Shown here piece by piece: positions 29,378-37,497 of a stretch of DNA of 64,000 bases. Position 1 is the first letter of the stretch. The number at the start of each line of letters is the position of its first letter. Both the position numbers and the translations under genes were made by a program. The notes beneath the pieces were generated by a model. That model was not told the origin of the DNA, searched no databases, and saw only the letters and a program-made list of their open reading frames with translations. This stretch comes from DASQZT01 sp963728965 (lineage in GTDB: Bacteria > Acidobacteriota > Terriglobia > Bryobacterales > Bryobacteraceae), in the NCBI GenBank assembly GCA_963728965.1, contig CAVSMH010000012.1:1064722-1128721 (forward strand), in the 5' to 3' direction.

Positions 29378-30123
29378 CCCATCCTCTCCAACACGAACAG
29401 CCGCACAAACCGGTTCAGCCGGACCTCGGCGCGAAGTCCCAGCCCGGCCTCCTCGCCCGCCCGCCGCCACGCCGCCGCCGGGAAAAAGTGGAGCGCCCCC
29501 GGACCGAACGCCAGCCAGTTGGCGCCGTCCCGCACATGCTCCACCACCGCCGCGCGCCCACCCCTCCGCAGCACCCGCGCCACCTCGCGGAACCACTCCG
29601 CCCGCGCCGGCCCCCGCCGCAACTCGTGCGCCACGAACATCACCAGCGCCACGTCCACCGAGCCGTCCGCCAACGGAAGCGCCCGCCAGTCCGCCGCCGC
29701 CGGAACCACCGCGCGAATCCCCCGCCTCCGCGCCGCGCCAATCGAAGGCTCCGTCATCTCCCGCGCATCGTAGATGTCGAGCGCCGCACCCGTGGCCGAA
29801 CCGCACACACGCGCCAGCCCCGCACTGGTCTCGTCCAGCCCGGCATGGAAATTCACCCAGCGCCGCCGCGCCTCCGGCAGGTGAAGCCCTAACCACCCCA
29901 GCCCGTACAGCCCCGAGCGGTCATACACGTAATGCGCCGTCACCACCGACGCCGCCAGCCAGAACAGACCCGGCAATGCCATCGCCACCAGCCCGGCGCG
30001 CCACCACCCGCCCAGCCGCGCAGCCGCCACCAGCGCCGCGCCCAGCGCCCCCACCGCCTGCACGTACCGCCCTCGGTTGAACCGCACCATCTGGCGCACG
30101 CCCTGAAATCGGCCCCGCGTCAT
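29374..30123 (-). CDS. Membrane-anchored SAM-dependent methyltransferase
   Basis: ATG 30123 overlaps the DUF2071 stop by four bases; the upstream extension to 30270 is antisense-like. The 249-residue protein has two hydrophobic N-terminal helices (VGALGAALVAAARLGGWW; GLVAMALPGLFWLAASVVTAHY), then a class I methyltransferase core: ALDIYDAREMTEPSI (SAM-binding motif I region), VPAAADWRALPLADGSVDVALVMFVAHEL, FREVARVLRRGGRAAVVEH. A YDRSGLYGLGWL stretch links them. By analogy with BtaB, which methylates the head group made by BtaA, it may N-methylate a lipid at the membrane; the substrate is not shown by sequence. Confidence 0.82.
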   Translation of the reverse strand: MTRGRFQGVRQMVRFNRGRYVQAVGALGAALVAAARLGGWWRAGLVAMALPGLFWLAASVVTAHYVYDRSGLYGLGWLGLHLPEARRRWVNFHAGLDETSAGLARVCGSATGAALDIYDAREMTEPSIGAARRRGIRAVVPAAADWRALPLADGSVDVALVMFVAHELRRGPARAEWFREVARVLRRGGRAAVVEHVRDGANWLAFGPGALHFFPAAAWRRAGEEAGLGLRAEVRLNRFVRLFVLERMG

Positions 30124-30863
30124 GGCCGCCTCCGCACCCCGCGCAGCCACCGGTACCTCACGTCTTTCACCAAAAACGCGTTCGCCAGCCGCGCCGCCGC
30201 CCCCTCGAACGGGGCCCGCTCGAAGAAGCTGTGGCGCGTGACTTCCACCGCCACCGCCCGCGGCTCCCACTGCGAGCGCACCCCCCGAATCTGGATGATG
30301 GCCCGCGTTTCGGGCTCGTATTCGAAGGTGTATGGAAGCGGGCCGGCGAAACGGCGCGCCTCCCGGAAATTGGTGAAGGGCGACCCCTCAGGCAACGTCG
30401 AAGCCTCCTCCAGCCGCGCATACACTTCCAGGTCGGCTTCCCCCCGCGGCGTCCGGATCGACCACCCCACACCACCCGGCCGCTGGCTCCGTTCCACCTG
30501 GCAAAGCTGGTACCGGTAATGGGTCAGCAGGTTGCCCGCCTGCACCATCCACCGCCGGTCCGTGTCGCTGCGCAGGATCCGTAAGCCCCGCCGCGATCCG
30601 CCGGGGCCCCCCAGCCGCGTGAACAGGCGGTAGCCGCTCAGGAAGAACTCGCCGCCCCACCGGGCGGGCAAAAACGCCGGCCGCATCGCCTCGGCCTGAA
30701 CCAGGGCAATCGCTACGAACCCGTACCCTCGCAGCGTGTCGAGCGCCAGCCCCGGCGGCACCAGCGGCCGCAGCGTCTCCTCCGGAAAGGCGTAGGTCAC
30801 CGCCAGGCACTCCCGCAGGCACGCGCTCATCGCCAGCGGGTGACGCCGCAGCCAGTGGAGCAT
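30120..30863 (-). CDS. DUF2071 family protein
   Basis: The start ATG 30863 shares its A with the preceding TGA stop, giving 247 residues. The family signature is visible: AVTYAFPEETLRPLVPPGLALDT near the start, then GYGFVAIALVQAEAMRP, and FFLSGYRLFTRL. DUF2071 proteins have an acetoacetate-decarboxylase-like beta-cone fold and no settled function. The chained position between the BtaA-like and methyltransferase genes implies a role in the same pathway. No signal peptide. Confidence 0.85.
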   Translation of the reverse strand: MLHWLRRHPLAMSACLRECLAVTYAFPEETLRPLVPPGLALDTLRGYGFVAIALVQAEAMRPAFLPARWGGEFFLSGYRLFTRLGGPGGSRRGLRILRSDTDRRWMVQAGNLLTHYRYQLCQVERSQRPGGVGWSIRTPRGEADLEVYARLEEASTLPEGSPFTNFREARRFAGPLPYTFEYEPETRAIIQIRGVRSQWEPRAVAVEVTRHSFFERAPFEGAAARLANAFLVKDVRYRWLRGVRRRP

Positions 30864-31738
30864 CACTCCAGCTCCCCGCAGCGCCGCACATCCACGACGC
30901 CCCACACCGGCGACCGGTCGCGCGCCGCCAGGTTCGACACCAGGCCCGCCCCGCGCTCCCCGAAACTGCGGCTCACCACCATCGCCCCGGGCGTTCCCGC
31001 GCCCCGCACCGCCGCGTACAGCCGCCGCCGGTATGCCGCCGAAACGCCGTCCACGATATTCGACAGCGAAAACCCGTCAAAACACCCGCCGGCACACGAT
31101 TCCAGGTACGCCGCCGCATCCGCGTGAACGAATCGAATCGTCCGCACCCCCGGCCCCGGCTCCACCCACCGCCCCTGCCCGAACAGGCTCCCCGCGTAAG
31201 GATTGGAGCGGTTCGGATGCGTCGCCCAGCAGCGCCGCAGCCGCGATCGAACCAGCCCGCCGAACCCCGCCGCGAGCGAATCCACGAATGGGCCGGCGTA
31301 ACACCACCGCAGCAACGAAGGCGCCAGCAGCGTGTCCACCGCCACACGCCACCGCCGCGAGTCCAGGTGCCGGTCCCAGAAATCCACCTGTTCGGCGGGA
31401 TCTTCCAGTTCGAAAAATGCGCGGCGCGCGCTGCCGCTCCATCCGGCCAGTCCGAGCAGCCGCCGGGCGCCCGCCACCAGCCGCTCGGCGCGCCCTTCCC
31501 GCGCCGCTCCGCCCGCCGCGCGATATCGCGCGTACGCCACCTGCCGCGCATGGATATCTACCGCTGTCACTTCGTGTCCCGCCGCCGCCAGCACGCGCGC
31601 GGTACAGCCCGCCGAGGCGATCGTGAACACCCGGCTCCCCGCCGCGAACGCGTCCAGCTCGATCGCCGGGTCTTCGTACATTCGCCCGAACGGCAGCTCC
31701 GCATCGCCCAGAAAGCAGCCGTCGCCCCAGGGCGTCAT
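30863..31738 (-). CDS. DUF3419 / BtaA-like 3-amino-3-carboxypropyl transferase
   Basis: ATG 31738 overlaps the DoxX-like stop (ATGA), giving 291 residues, shorter than the roughly 400-residue bacterial BtaA. DUF3419 landmarks are clear: ELPFGRMYEDPAIELDAF, the SAM site VFTIASAGCTARVLAAAGHEVTAVDIHARQVAYA, HPNRSNPYAGSLFG, and DGFSLSNIVDGVSAAY. BtaA moves the 3-amino-3-carboxypropyl group of SAM to the 3-hydroxyl of diacylglycerol, the first step of betaine lipid synthesis. Whether this short form acts on diacylglycerol is not known, but the adjacent methyltransferase fits a two-step head-group scheme. Confidence 0.85.
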   Translation of the reverse strand: MTPWGDGCFLGDAELPFGRMYEDPAIELDAFAAGSRVFTIASAGCTARVLAAAGHEVTAVDIHARQVAYARYRAAGGAAREGRAERLVAGARRLLGLAGWSGSARRAFFELEDPAEQVDFWDRHLDSRRWRVAVDTLLAPSLLRWCYAGPFVDSLAAGFGGLVRSRLRRCWATHPNRSNPYAGSLFGQGRWVEPGPGVRTIRFVHADAAAYLESCAGGCFDGFSLSNIVDGVSAAYRRRLYAAVRGAGTPGAMVVSRSFGERGAGLVSNLAARDRSPVWGVVDVRRCGELE

Positions 31739-32103
31739 GCATGCACCTCCCCGGCGGCCACCCACGCCAGCACCACCAGCACCAGGTTCTGAAGCACCAT
31801 CCCCACGGGGTCCGGGATCAGACGGGCCGCCCACCACAGCCCCCCCGCATTCATCGCCGCCAGCAGCCCCGTCTGCGCCAGCGCCGCCTCCCGCGCATGC
31901 CACCCCGAAAGCACCCACACCGCCATGCCGCACTCCACCGCCCCCAGTCCCCGCAGCGCCGCCCGCGCCTGCCCCGCCGATATCCCCGGAACCGCGCCGG
32001 CCATCGCCCCCTGCCGCCGCGCCCGCCCCAGCACTTTGCACCACAGCCCCTGGTACACCCACACCATCGCGATCGAAAGCCGGATCAGCCCCAGCCCGTT
32101 CAC
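31735..32103 (-). CDS. DoxX-like membrane protein (DoxX_3 type), first gene of the operon
   Basis: The 122-residue protein has four predicted helices: IRLSIAMVWVYQGLWCKVL, a short one around VECGMAVWVLSG, AALAQTGLLAAMNAGGLWW, and VGMVLQNLVLVVLAWVAAG. The W-x-Y-Q-G-L-W-x-K-x-L motif near the start is typical of DoxX-like proteins that accompany oxidoreductases or lipid genes. It begins about 55 bases after the -10 box, between which one operator lies, and overlaps the next gene by ATGA. Confidence 0.82.
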   Translation of the reverse strand: MNGLGLIRLSIAMVWVYQGLWCKVLGRARRQGAMAGAVPGISAGQARAALRGLGAVECGMAVWVLSGWHAREAALAQTGLLAAMNAGGLWWAARLIPDPVGMVLQNLVLVVLAWVAAGEVHA

Positions 32104-32138
32104 GCCTCCTCCTCCCCGCGCCGCCCCCCGGCACGTTA

Positions 32139-32207
32139 TTGAACGTGTTCAATTCCAGCATAGGCGCGGCTCTCCCTCGCGTCAAGTTAAATTTTGAACG
32201 TGTTCAA
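32139..32207 (-). promoter_or_regulatory. Sigma70-type promoter bracketed by two identical operators, controlling the BtaA-like operon
   Basis: On the minus strand TTGACG (32185-32180) and TATGCT (32162-32157) are separated by exactly 17 bases. The palindrome TTGAAC-GT-GTTCAA occurs twice, at 32194-32207 just upstream of the -35 and at 32139-32152 just downstream of the -10, 55 bp apart centre to centre. Such short dyads are typical of TetR-family repressors; a dimer at each site could block or loop the promoter. No regulator gene is adjacent. Confidence 0.8.
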
Positions 32208-32226
32208 TGCGCCCCGCCCGGGCGCC

Positions 32227-33309
32227 CTATTTGCTCGCCGACGATGCCGGAATCGGTACGCCTTCCGGGTAGTACCCGTTACGCGCCCGGATCTTCACGT
32301 TCGGCAGGTCCGGTATCTCCACCCGGATCCGCCGGAACGTCTTCGGCTTTGTCTCCGGATCGTTGTCCGGTATGTAGCGCAGCACGTACTGCGTCGTAAT
32401 CTCGCCCGAAACCCCCGCCACCGAATTGATGATCCCCCGCGAGATCTCCGCCGCGTACGAACCCGTTCCCACCGTCAGCGCGAAATTCCCCGCGTCTTGC
32501 GGATTCGAAAGATAGCCCGAGACGTCCTTGTACAGGTTGTTCAGCGGATACTCCACGTGCCCCCCCGTCTCGTTGGCCAGTTTCTCCAGCACCGACTGGT
32601 CTTCGTTGGCGAAACCAAACGCCTGCGTGCTGATGGCGTAGATCGTCACCAGGTTGCGCTGCGCCAGCTCCAAAACCTCTTCCAGCGTCTTCTTGCTCGC
32701 GCTGTCGTGCCCGTCGCCGATCACGATGATGATGCGCCTCGGCTCGTACGGCTCCCCCTTGATCAGGCTCCGGTCCGTGCACGCCTTGTAGATCGCATCG
32801 TACAGCGCCGCCCCGCCGCCCGGCTTCATCTTGCGAATCCGGTCCGCCAGCTTGTCCGCGTCGTCGGTCGTGTTCACCGCCAGCTCCGCTTCGTTTGAAT
32901 ACGAAATCAGGTACCCCGAAAACCGCGGGTCCCCCGGCAGCAGGTTCCACACCAGCTCCAGCATGGCATCCTGGTACGTCTTCCAGTGGATCTTGCTGGC
33001 GTTGCTCAAATCCACCAGGAATCCCACCACGATCGGCTGCTTCTGCTCATGGCTGAAAAACCGGATCCGCTGCTGCTTGCCCTCGTCCAGCACCCGGAAA
33101 TCGGCCGCCTTCAGGTTGGAGACGAACTTACCTTTTTCGTCGGTCACCGTCACCGGCACGATGACCTCCGTGGCTTGGGCGCCGAACTTCGGCAGCGGCT
33201 GTTCCGCCGCGGGCGCCTGCTGAGGGGGCTGCGGCTGCTGCGCCTGCGAAACCGCCGACACGCACAGCAGAAAACCGGACAGAACGGCACCAACCGATAC
33301 TCGAGACAT
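32227..33309 (-). CDS. Exported VWFA-related acidobacterial protein (TIGR03436)
   Basis: The 360-residue protein starts with a signal peptide (SVGAVLSGFLLCVSAVSQAQ) and a Q/P-rich linker. It then shows the TIGR03436 opening VTVTDEKGKFVSNLKAADFRVLDEGKQQRI and a von Willebrand A domain whose metal site would be VGFLVDLSNASK. The second and third serines of a strict DxSxS MIDAS are altered (D-L-S-N-A-S). Later VIGDGHDSASKKTLEEV matches the MIDAS aspartate loop. Such proteins are abundant in Solibacter relatives; they probably act in envelope or adhesion functions. It ends 19 bases before the bracketed promoter. Confidence 0.88.
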   Translation of the reverse strand: MSRVSVGAVLSGFLLCVSAVSQAQQPQPPQQAPAAEQPLPKFGAQATEVIVPVTVTDEKGKFVSNLKAADFRVLDEGKQQRIRFFSHEQKQPIVVGFLVDLSNASKIHWKTYQDAMLELVWNLLPGDPRFSGYLISYSNEAELAVNTTDDADKLADRIRKMKPGGGAALYDAIYKACTDRSLIKGEPYEPRRIIIVIGDGHDSASKKTLEEVLELAQRNLVTIYAISTQAFGFANEDQSVLEKLANETGGHVEYPLNNLYKDVSGYLSNPQDAGNFALTVGTGSYAAEISRGIINSVAGVSGEITTQYVLRYIPDNDPETKPKTFRRIRVEIPDLPNVKIRARNGYYPEGVPIPASSASK

Positions 33310-33349
33310 TCAGGACACCTGCTTTGGCCACCATTTTACCCCGAAACCG

Positions 33350-34432
33350 TCAGTCCTTAGCCGCCACCAAGTCCATGGCGAATCCCGAGTCCATCGCCGG
33401 CAGCCCCTCGAAAACCAGCATCGCGCCCGCCGGCGGGTGTTCCTGGTTGAAAAAGTCGCCGCGGATCTTGCGCACCTGGTTTGCAATCCCGGCCGCCAGC
33501 GGATAGTAGTGCACGTAGGCCACGTCGCTGAACGTTACCCCCGCCGGCTCCAGCCCCTTCCGCAGCCGCTCGAATGCCAGCCGCGAGTCCTTCTCTTCAT
33601 AGCCGTAGGAACTCTGCGTTCCGGTCAGCACCACGTTGGGCGCCCCCACCCGCGCGAACATCGAAACCCCGTCCTCCGCCTTGCCGAACCCCAGCCTCGG
33701 CGTGTTGCCCCGCGCCCGCGCCACCGCCTCACAGGCAGCCAGCGCCTGCGGGGGCGCGCGCTGCGTCTGCACGTAGTTCCGGGCGGCGCGCGGATACTCC
33801 GCGTCCACCGCCTGCCGGATCGTGACCAGGTTTTCGAGCGAGCTGAAAAAACAGGTCACCCGCACCACGTCCGCCGGCTCCGAACCCGCTGCCTGAATCG
33901 CCTGCCGCAGCGAGGCCGCCGCTTTGCCGGCCAGCGGAGCCACCGGGGCCAGCGGGTTCTCCGAGGTAGCCGCCTGCGGCGAAACAAATACCAGCCCCGC
34001 CGGGTTCACTTCTTTCTTCCCGAACGCGATCGCCTCCAGCACCACCTGCGCCCCCGCCACCGTCAGCGCCCCCGTCCGCACCACGCTCAGCACCGGCAGC
34101 GGCTTGTGCCGGTCCGTGAACACTTCGCTCACCAGGTCGCGCACCCGCCGCAGATCGCCCGAACCCGCCACGAACGCCCGCAGCTTCAGAATCGTGTTCC
34201 GCCCTGCCGACCGGGAAAGCGCCTTCAACGCGTCCCGCACCTGCTGCGACAGCAGTCCCTTCGCCGATAGCGGTGTCACGTGGAACGTCAGCCGGCGCGT
34301 TTCCCCGGTAATCCACGTCGGCAGTTCCTTCGGAATCTCCAGGGTCTGGGTCTCCTCTTCTTTCTTCTTCTTTTGGGCGGGCGCCAGGATCACCAGGCTA
34401 AGAACCAGCGCCATGAGAGGGACGGCTCGCAT
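33350..34432 (-). CDS. Exported protein with three RidA/YjgF-like units
   Basis: ATG 34432 (MRAVPLMALVLSLVILAPAQ) provides a signal peptide; the same frame stays open far upstream but is antisense to pdxR and pdxS. After a K/E-rich linker, about 310 residues hold three RidA-like modules: residues of roughly 45-155 (GLLSQQVRDALKALSRSAG, LRRVRDLVSEVF), 165-240 (AGSEPADVVRVTCFFSSLENL) and 260-358 (LTGTQSSYG, AFERLRKGLEPAGVTFSDVAYVHYY). Single RidA proteins hydrolyse reactive enamines/imines in the cytoplasm. An exported triple version is unusual; the arginine needed for deaminase activity is not obvious, so it may be a binding protein. Confidence 0.75.
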   Translation of the reverse strand: MRAVPLMALVLSLVILAPAQKKKKEEETQTLEIPKELPTWITGETRRLTFHVTPLSAKGLLSQQVRDALKALSRSAGRNTILKLRAFVAGSGDLRRVRDLVSEVFTDRHKPLPVLSVVRTGALTVAGAQVVLEAIAFGKKEVNPAGLVFVSPQAATSENPLAPVAPLAGKAAASLRQAIQAAGSEPADVVRVTCFFSSLENLVTIRQAVDAEYPRAARNYVQTQRAPPQALAACEAVARARGNTPRLGFGKAEDGVSMFARVGAPNVVLTGTQSSYGYEEKDSRLAFERLRKGLEPAGVTFSDVAYVHYYPLAAGIANQVRKIRGDFFNQEHPPAGAMLVFEGLPAMDSGFAMDLVAAKD

Positions 34433-34531
34433 AGGCTCTCTCGCGAATTTAGCACATGACGCAGCCGTCCATCCCGCGCCCCCACACCCGCGGCTGGTTC
34501 TGGCCAGTCCAATGTGGTATGGTATGGCTGA

Positions 34532-36007
34532 ATGGACTTGCGGCCAACGCTCAATCACGATTCGCAGGTTCCCCTCTATCGCCAGCTCTTCGAGCAGATT
34601 GCCGCCAAAATCCGCGCCGGCGACCTCGGCCGCGGCGAACGTCTCCCCGCCACCCGCGAATTGGCTGGCCTGCTTGGATTGAATCGGACCACCGTTTCCG
34701 CTGCCTATGAAATGTTGGAGGCCGATGGCCTCATCGCCGGACAGGTGGGCCGCGGCAGCTTCGTCACCGGCGCAGCCGAACCCCCCGCCGGCCTCAACTG
34801 GCAGTCGCTGCTCGAACGTACCCAGCCCGCCGCCCATGCCCCCTCCTCCTCGGGTCTCGCCCGCGAAACCATCAGCTTCGTCATGTCCCGCCCCTCCCAC
34901 GCGCTCTTCCCGCTCGACGATTTCCGCGCCAGTTGCGCCGCCGTCCTGGCCCGCGAAGACCTCGCCGAAATCCTTCAGTTGGGCTCGCCGAGCGGGTATG
35001 AGCCGCTCCGCCGCTACCTCCTCGACGATGCCCGCCGCCAGGGATTGGCCACCTCCGGCGACGACCTCGTCATTACCAACGGCTGCCAGCAGGCGCTCGA
35101 CCTCATCGGCCGCGTCCTGCTCCACCCCGGCGACTCCGTGGCCGTCGAAGACCCCGTCTATACCGGCCTCCGCAATCTCCTCACCGGCATGGGCGCCCGC
35201 CTCATCGGAATTCCCGTCGGTCCCGATGGGCTCGAACTCGACTACCTTCACCGCGTGCTCCACCGCGACCGGCCCCGCTTCCTCGTCGTCACCTCCAATT
35301 TTCAGAACCCTACCGGCGCCACCCTCCCCCTCGCCGCCCGCCGCGAGCTGATCGAGACCGCCCGCGCCGCCGGTGTCCCCATCCTCGAAAACGATGCCTA
35401 TGGCGATCTCCGCTATTCCGGCGACCCCCTCCCCGCCCTCAAGCAGTTGGACCAGGGCGGCGGCACCGTCCTCCTGCGCAGCTTCTCCAAGGTCAGCTTT
35501 CCCGGCTTGCGCGTGGGTTGGGCGCTCGGTCCCAGGCCCCTCATCGACCGCCTCCGCCAGGCCAAGGAGACCGCCGACCTCCATACCGATCAGCTCTCCC
35601 AGGCCGTGCTCCTGGATTTCGCCGTTTCCAGCCGCCTGGAGGCCCATCGCGCCCGCGTCTTGAAAGCCGGCGCCGAACGCCTCGACGCTACCCTCGACGC
35701 CTGCCGCCGCTGGCTCCCTCCCGGCACCCGCTGGACCCGTCCCCAAGGCGGCATGAACGTCTGGGTGCGGCTCCCCGAACCCCTCGATGCCGCCGAACTC
35801 CTGCCCCGCGCCCAGCAGGCAGGCGTGGCCTACCTCCCCGGCCGTTATTTCGCCGTCTCCCGCCAGGAGCCCGGCGCCCTCCGCTTGAGTTTTGCGGGCC
35901 TCCCCCCGGACCGGATCCGCGACGGGCTCGCCCTGTTGGGCCGCCTTTTTGCCGGCGAACTCGAGGCCGCCTTCCGCAGCTTCGAACCCTCCCCGGCCGT
36001 GGTGTAA
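34532..36007 (+). CDS. pdxR: MocR/GntR-type regulator PdxR
   Basis: The 491-residue protein fuses an N-terminal GntR winged helix (VPLYRQLFEQIAAKIRAGDLGRGERLPATRELAGLLGLNRTTV) to a fold-type I aminotransferase domain with FSKVSFPGLRVGW carrying the PLP lysine and NFQNPTGATL. It lies 21 bases before pdxS on the same strand, which identifies it as the PLP-sensing activator of vitamin B6 synthesis. In many Gram-positives pdxR is divergent from pdxST; here it heads the operon, so it would also control itself. Confidence 0.9.
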   Translation: MDLRPTLNHDSQVPLYRQLFEQIAAKIRAGDLGRGERLPATRELAGLLGLNRTTVSAAYEMLEADGLIAGQVGRGSFVTGAAEPPAGLNWQSLLERTQPAAHAPSSSGLARETISFVMSRPSHALFPLDDFRASCAAVLAREDLAEILQLGSPSGYEPLRRYLLDDARRQGLATSGDDLVITNGCQQALDLIGRVLLHPGDSVAVEDPVYTGLRNLLTGMGARLIGIPVGPDGLELDYLHRVLHRDRPRFLVVTSNFQNPTGATLPLAARRELIETARAAGVPILENDAYGDLRYSGDPLPALKQLDQGGGTVLLRSFSKVSFPGLRVGWALGPRPLIDRLRQAKETADLHTDQLSQAVLLDFAVSSRLEAHRARVLKAGAERLDATLDACRRWLPPGTRWTRPQGGMNVWVRLPEPLDAAELLPRAQQAGVAYLPGRYFAVSRQEPGALRLSFAGLPPDRIRDGLALLGRLFAGELEAAFRSFEPSPAVV

Positions 36008-36028
36008 ATAAAACGTTGGAGAACTTCT

Positions 36029-36919
36029 ATGTTTGAATTCACGAGCGAACAGTTTCGAGTCAAAGTGGGCCTGGCGGAAATGCTGAAGGGCGGCGTCATC
36101 ATGGACGTCACCAATGCCGCCCAGGCCAAAATCGCCGAGGACGCCGGCGCCTCCGCCGTCATGGCCCTCGAACGGGTGCCCGCCGACATCCGCAAGGAAG
36201 GCGGCGTGGCCCGCATGGCCAGCATCGCCAAAATCGAAGAGATCATGCAGACCGTTACCATTCCGGTCATGGCCAAAGCCCGCATCGGTCACTTCATGGA
36301 AGCCCGCATCCTCGAAGCCCTCGGCGTGGATTACATCGATGAGAGCGAAGTCCTCACCCCCGCCGACGAAGTCCACCACATCTCGAAAAACGAGTTCCGC
36401 GTCCCCTTCGTGTGCGGCGCCCGCAATCTCGGCGAAGCCCTCCGCCGCGTTGCCGAAGGCGCTGCCATGATCCGCACCAAAGGCGAGGCCGGCTCGGGCA
36501 ATATCGTCGAAGCCGTGCGCCACATCCGCACCATCGTCAAGGAGATCAAGCAGCTCACCGTCCTCGGAACCGAAGAGCTGGTGCACGAGTCCAAAAATCT
36601 GCAGGCGCCCCTCGAGCTGGTCGAGTGGGTGGCCAAGAACGGCAGGCTCCCGGTGCCTAATTTCTCCGCCGGCGGCATTGCCACCCCCGCCGATGCCGCC
36701 CTCGTCATGCAGCTCGGCGCCGAAGCCGTCTTTGTCGGCTCCGGCATCTTCAAGTCGTCCGACCCCGCCGCCCGCGCCAAGGCCATCGTTCAGGCCGCCA
36801 AGAACTTCGACAACCCCGGCAAGCTGCTCGATGCCAGCCGCGCCCTCGGAGACGCCATGCCCGGGCTCGATATCGCCCGGTTGCCCGAGTCCGAACTGTT
36901 GCAGACCCGGGGCTGGTGA
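36029..36919 (+). CDS. pdxS: Pyridoxal 5'-phosphate synthase subunit PdxS
   Basis: The 296-residue protein is a full-length PdxS/SNZ barrel. K83 in PVMAKARIGHF is the Schiff-base lysine for ribose 5-phosphate. A second lysine in IRTKGEAGSGN lies at the P2 site, and YIDESEVLTPADE and PVPNFSAGGIATPADAAL are conserved barrel loops. With PdxT it makes PLP from ribose 5-phosphate, glyceraldehyde 3-phosphate and glutamine-derived ammonia in the cytoplasm. Its TGA overlaps the pdxT ATG. Confidence 0.97.
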   Translation: MFEFTSEQFRVKVGLAEMLKGGVIMDVTNAAQAKIAEDAGASAVMALERVPADIRKEGGVARMASIAKIEEIMQTVTIPVMAKARIGHFMEARILEALGVDYIDESEVLTPADEVHHISKNEFRVPFVCGARNLGEALRRVAEGAAMIRTKGEAGSGNIVEAVRHIRTIVKEIKQLTVLGTEELVHESKNLQAPLELVEWVAKNGRLPVPNFSAGGIATPADAALVMQLGAEAVFVGSGIFKSSDPAARAKAIVQAAKNFDNPGKLLDASRALGDAMPGLDIARLPESELLQTRGW

Positions 36920-37497
36920 TGAAGAAGGTTGGTGTGCTCGCTTTGCAGGGCGATTTCGCGGCCCACGCCGCCGCCCTCGAGCGCGCCGGCGCCGCGCCGC
37001 TCTTCGTCCGCGATCCCGAACAACTCGACGATCTCCACGGCCTCGTCATTCCCGGCGGCGAGAGCACCACCATGCTGAAGCTGCTCGCCTTCGAAGGCTG
37101 GATGGATCGCCTCGCCGCCTTCGGCCGCTCCCGCCCCATCTTCGGCACCTGCGCCGGCGCCATCCTCATGGCGGACCAGGTCTCCCGCCCGGCGCAGCAA
37201 AGCCTCGCCCTCATGGATATCGCCGTCGAACGCAACGCCTACGGCCGCCAGCTCGATAGCCGCGTGGCCGAACTCGACCCCGAACCCGAATTTCAGACCC
37301 GTACCGCTCCCGGCCCGCTCGAAGCCGTCTTCATCCGCGCCCCCATCATCCGCCGCGTCGGCGCAAACGCCACCGTCCTGGCCCGTTACCACGACGATCC
37401 CGTGCTGGTCGAACAAGGCCGCCACATGGTGGCCACCTTTCATCCCGAACTCACGGGCGACCCGCGGGTGCACAAGCTGTTTCTGGAGAAATTGTGA
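36919..37497 (+). CDS. pdxT: Pyridoxal 5'-phosphate synthase glutaminase subunit PdxT
   Basis: Starting at ATG 36919, which overlaps the pdxS stop by one base (a GTG at 36916 is an alternative), the protein has 192 residues. It is a class I glutamine amidotransferase of the PdxT type: VGVLALQGDFAAH, IPGGESTT, the nucleophile Cys78 in GTCAGAI, and the His/Glu pair in ATFHPEL. It hydrolyses glutamine and channels ammonia to PdxS. Its stop overlaps the next gene (GTGA). Confidence 0.95.
   Translation: MKKVGVLALQGDFAAHAAALERAGAAPLFVRDPEQLDDLHGLVIPGGESTTMLKLLAFEGWMDRLAAFGRSRPIFGTCAGAILMADQVSRPAQQSLALMDIAVERNAYGRQLDSRVAELDPEPEFQTRTAPGPLEAVFIRAPIIRRVGANATVLARYHDDPVLVEQGRHMVATFHPELTGDPRVHKLFLEKL

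Noticed and set aside
33350..36586. A 1078-codon minus-strand ORF across pdxR and pdxS
   Set aside because: Everything upstream of 34432 is antisense to clear pdxR and pdxS genes; the real gene begins at the signal peptide at 34432.
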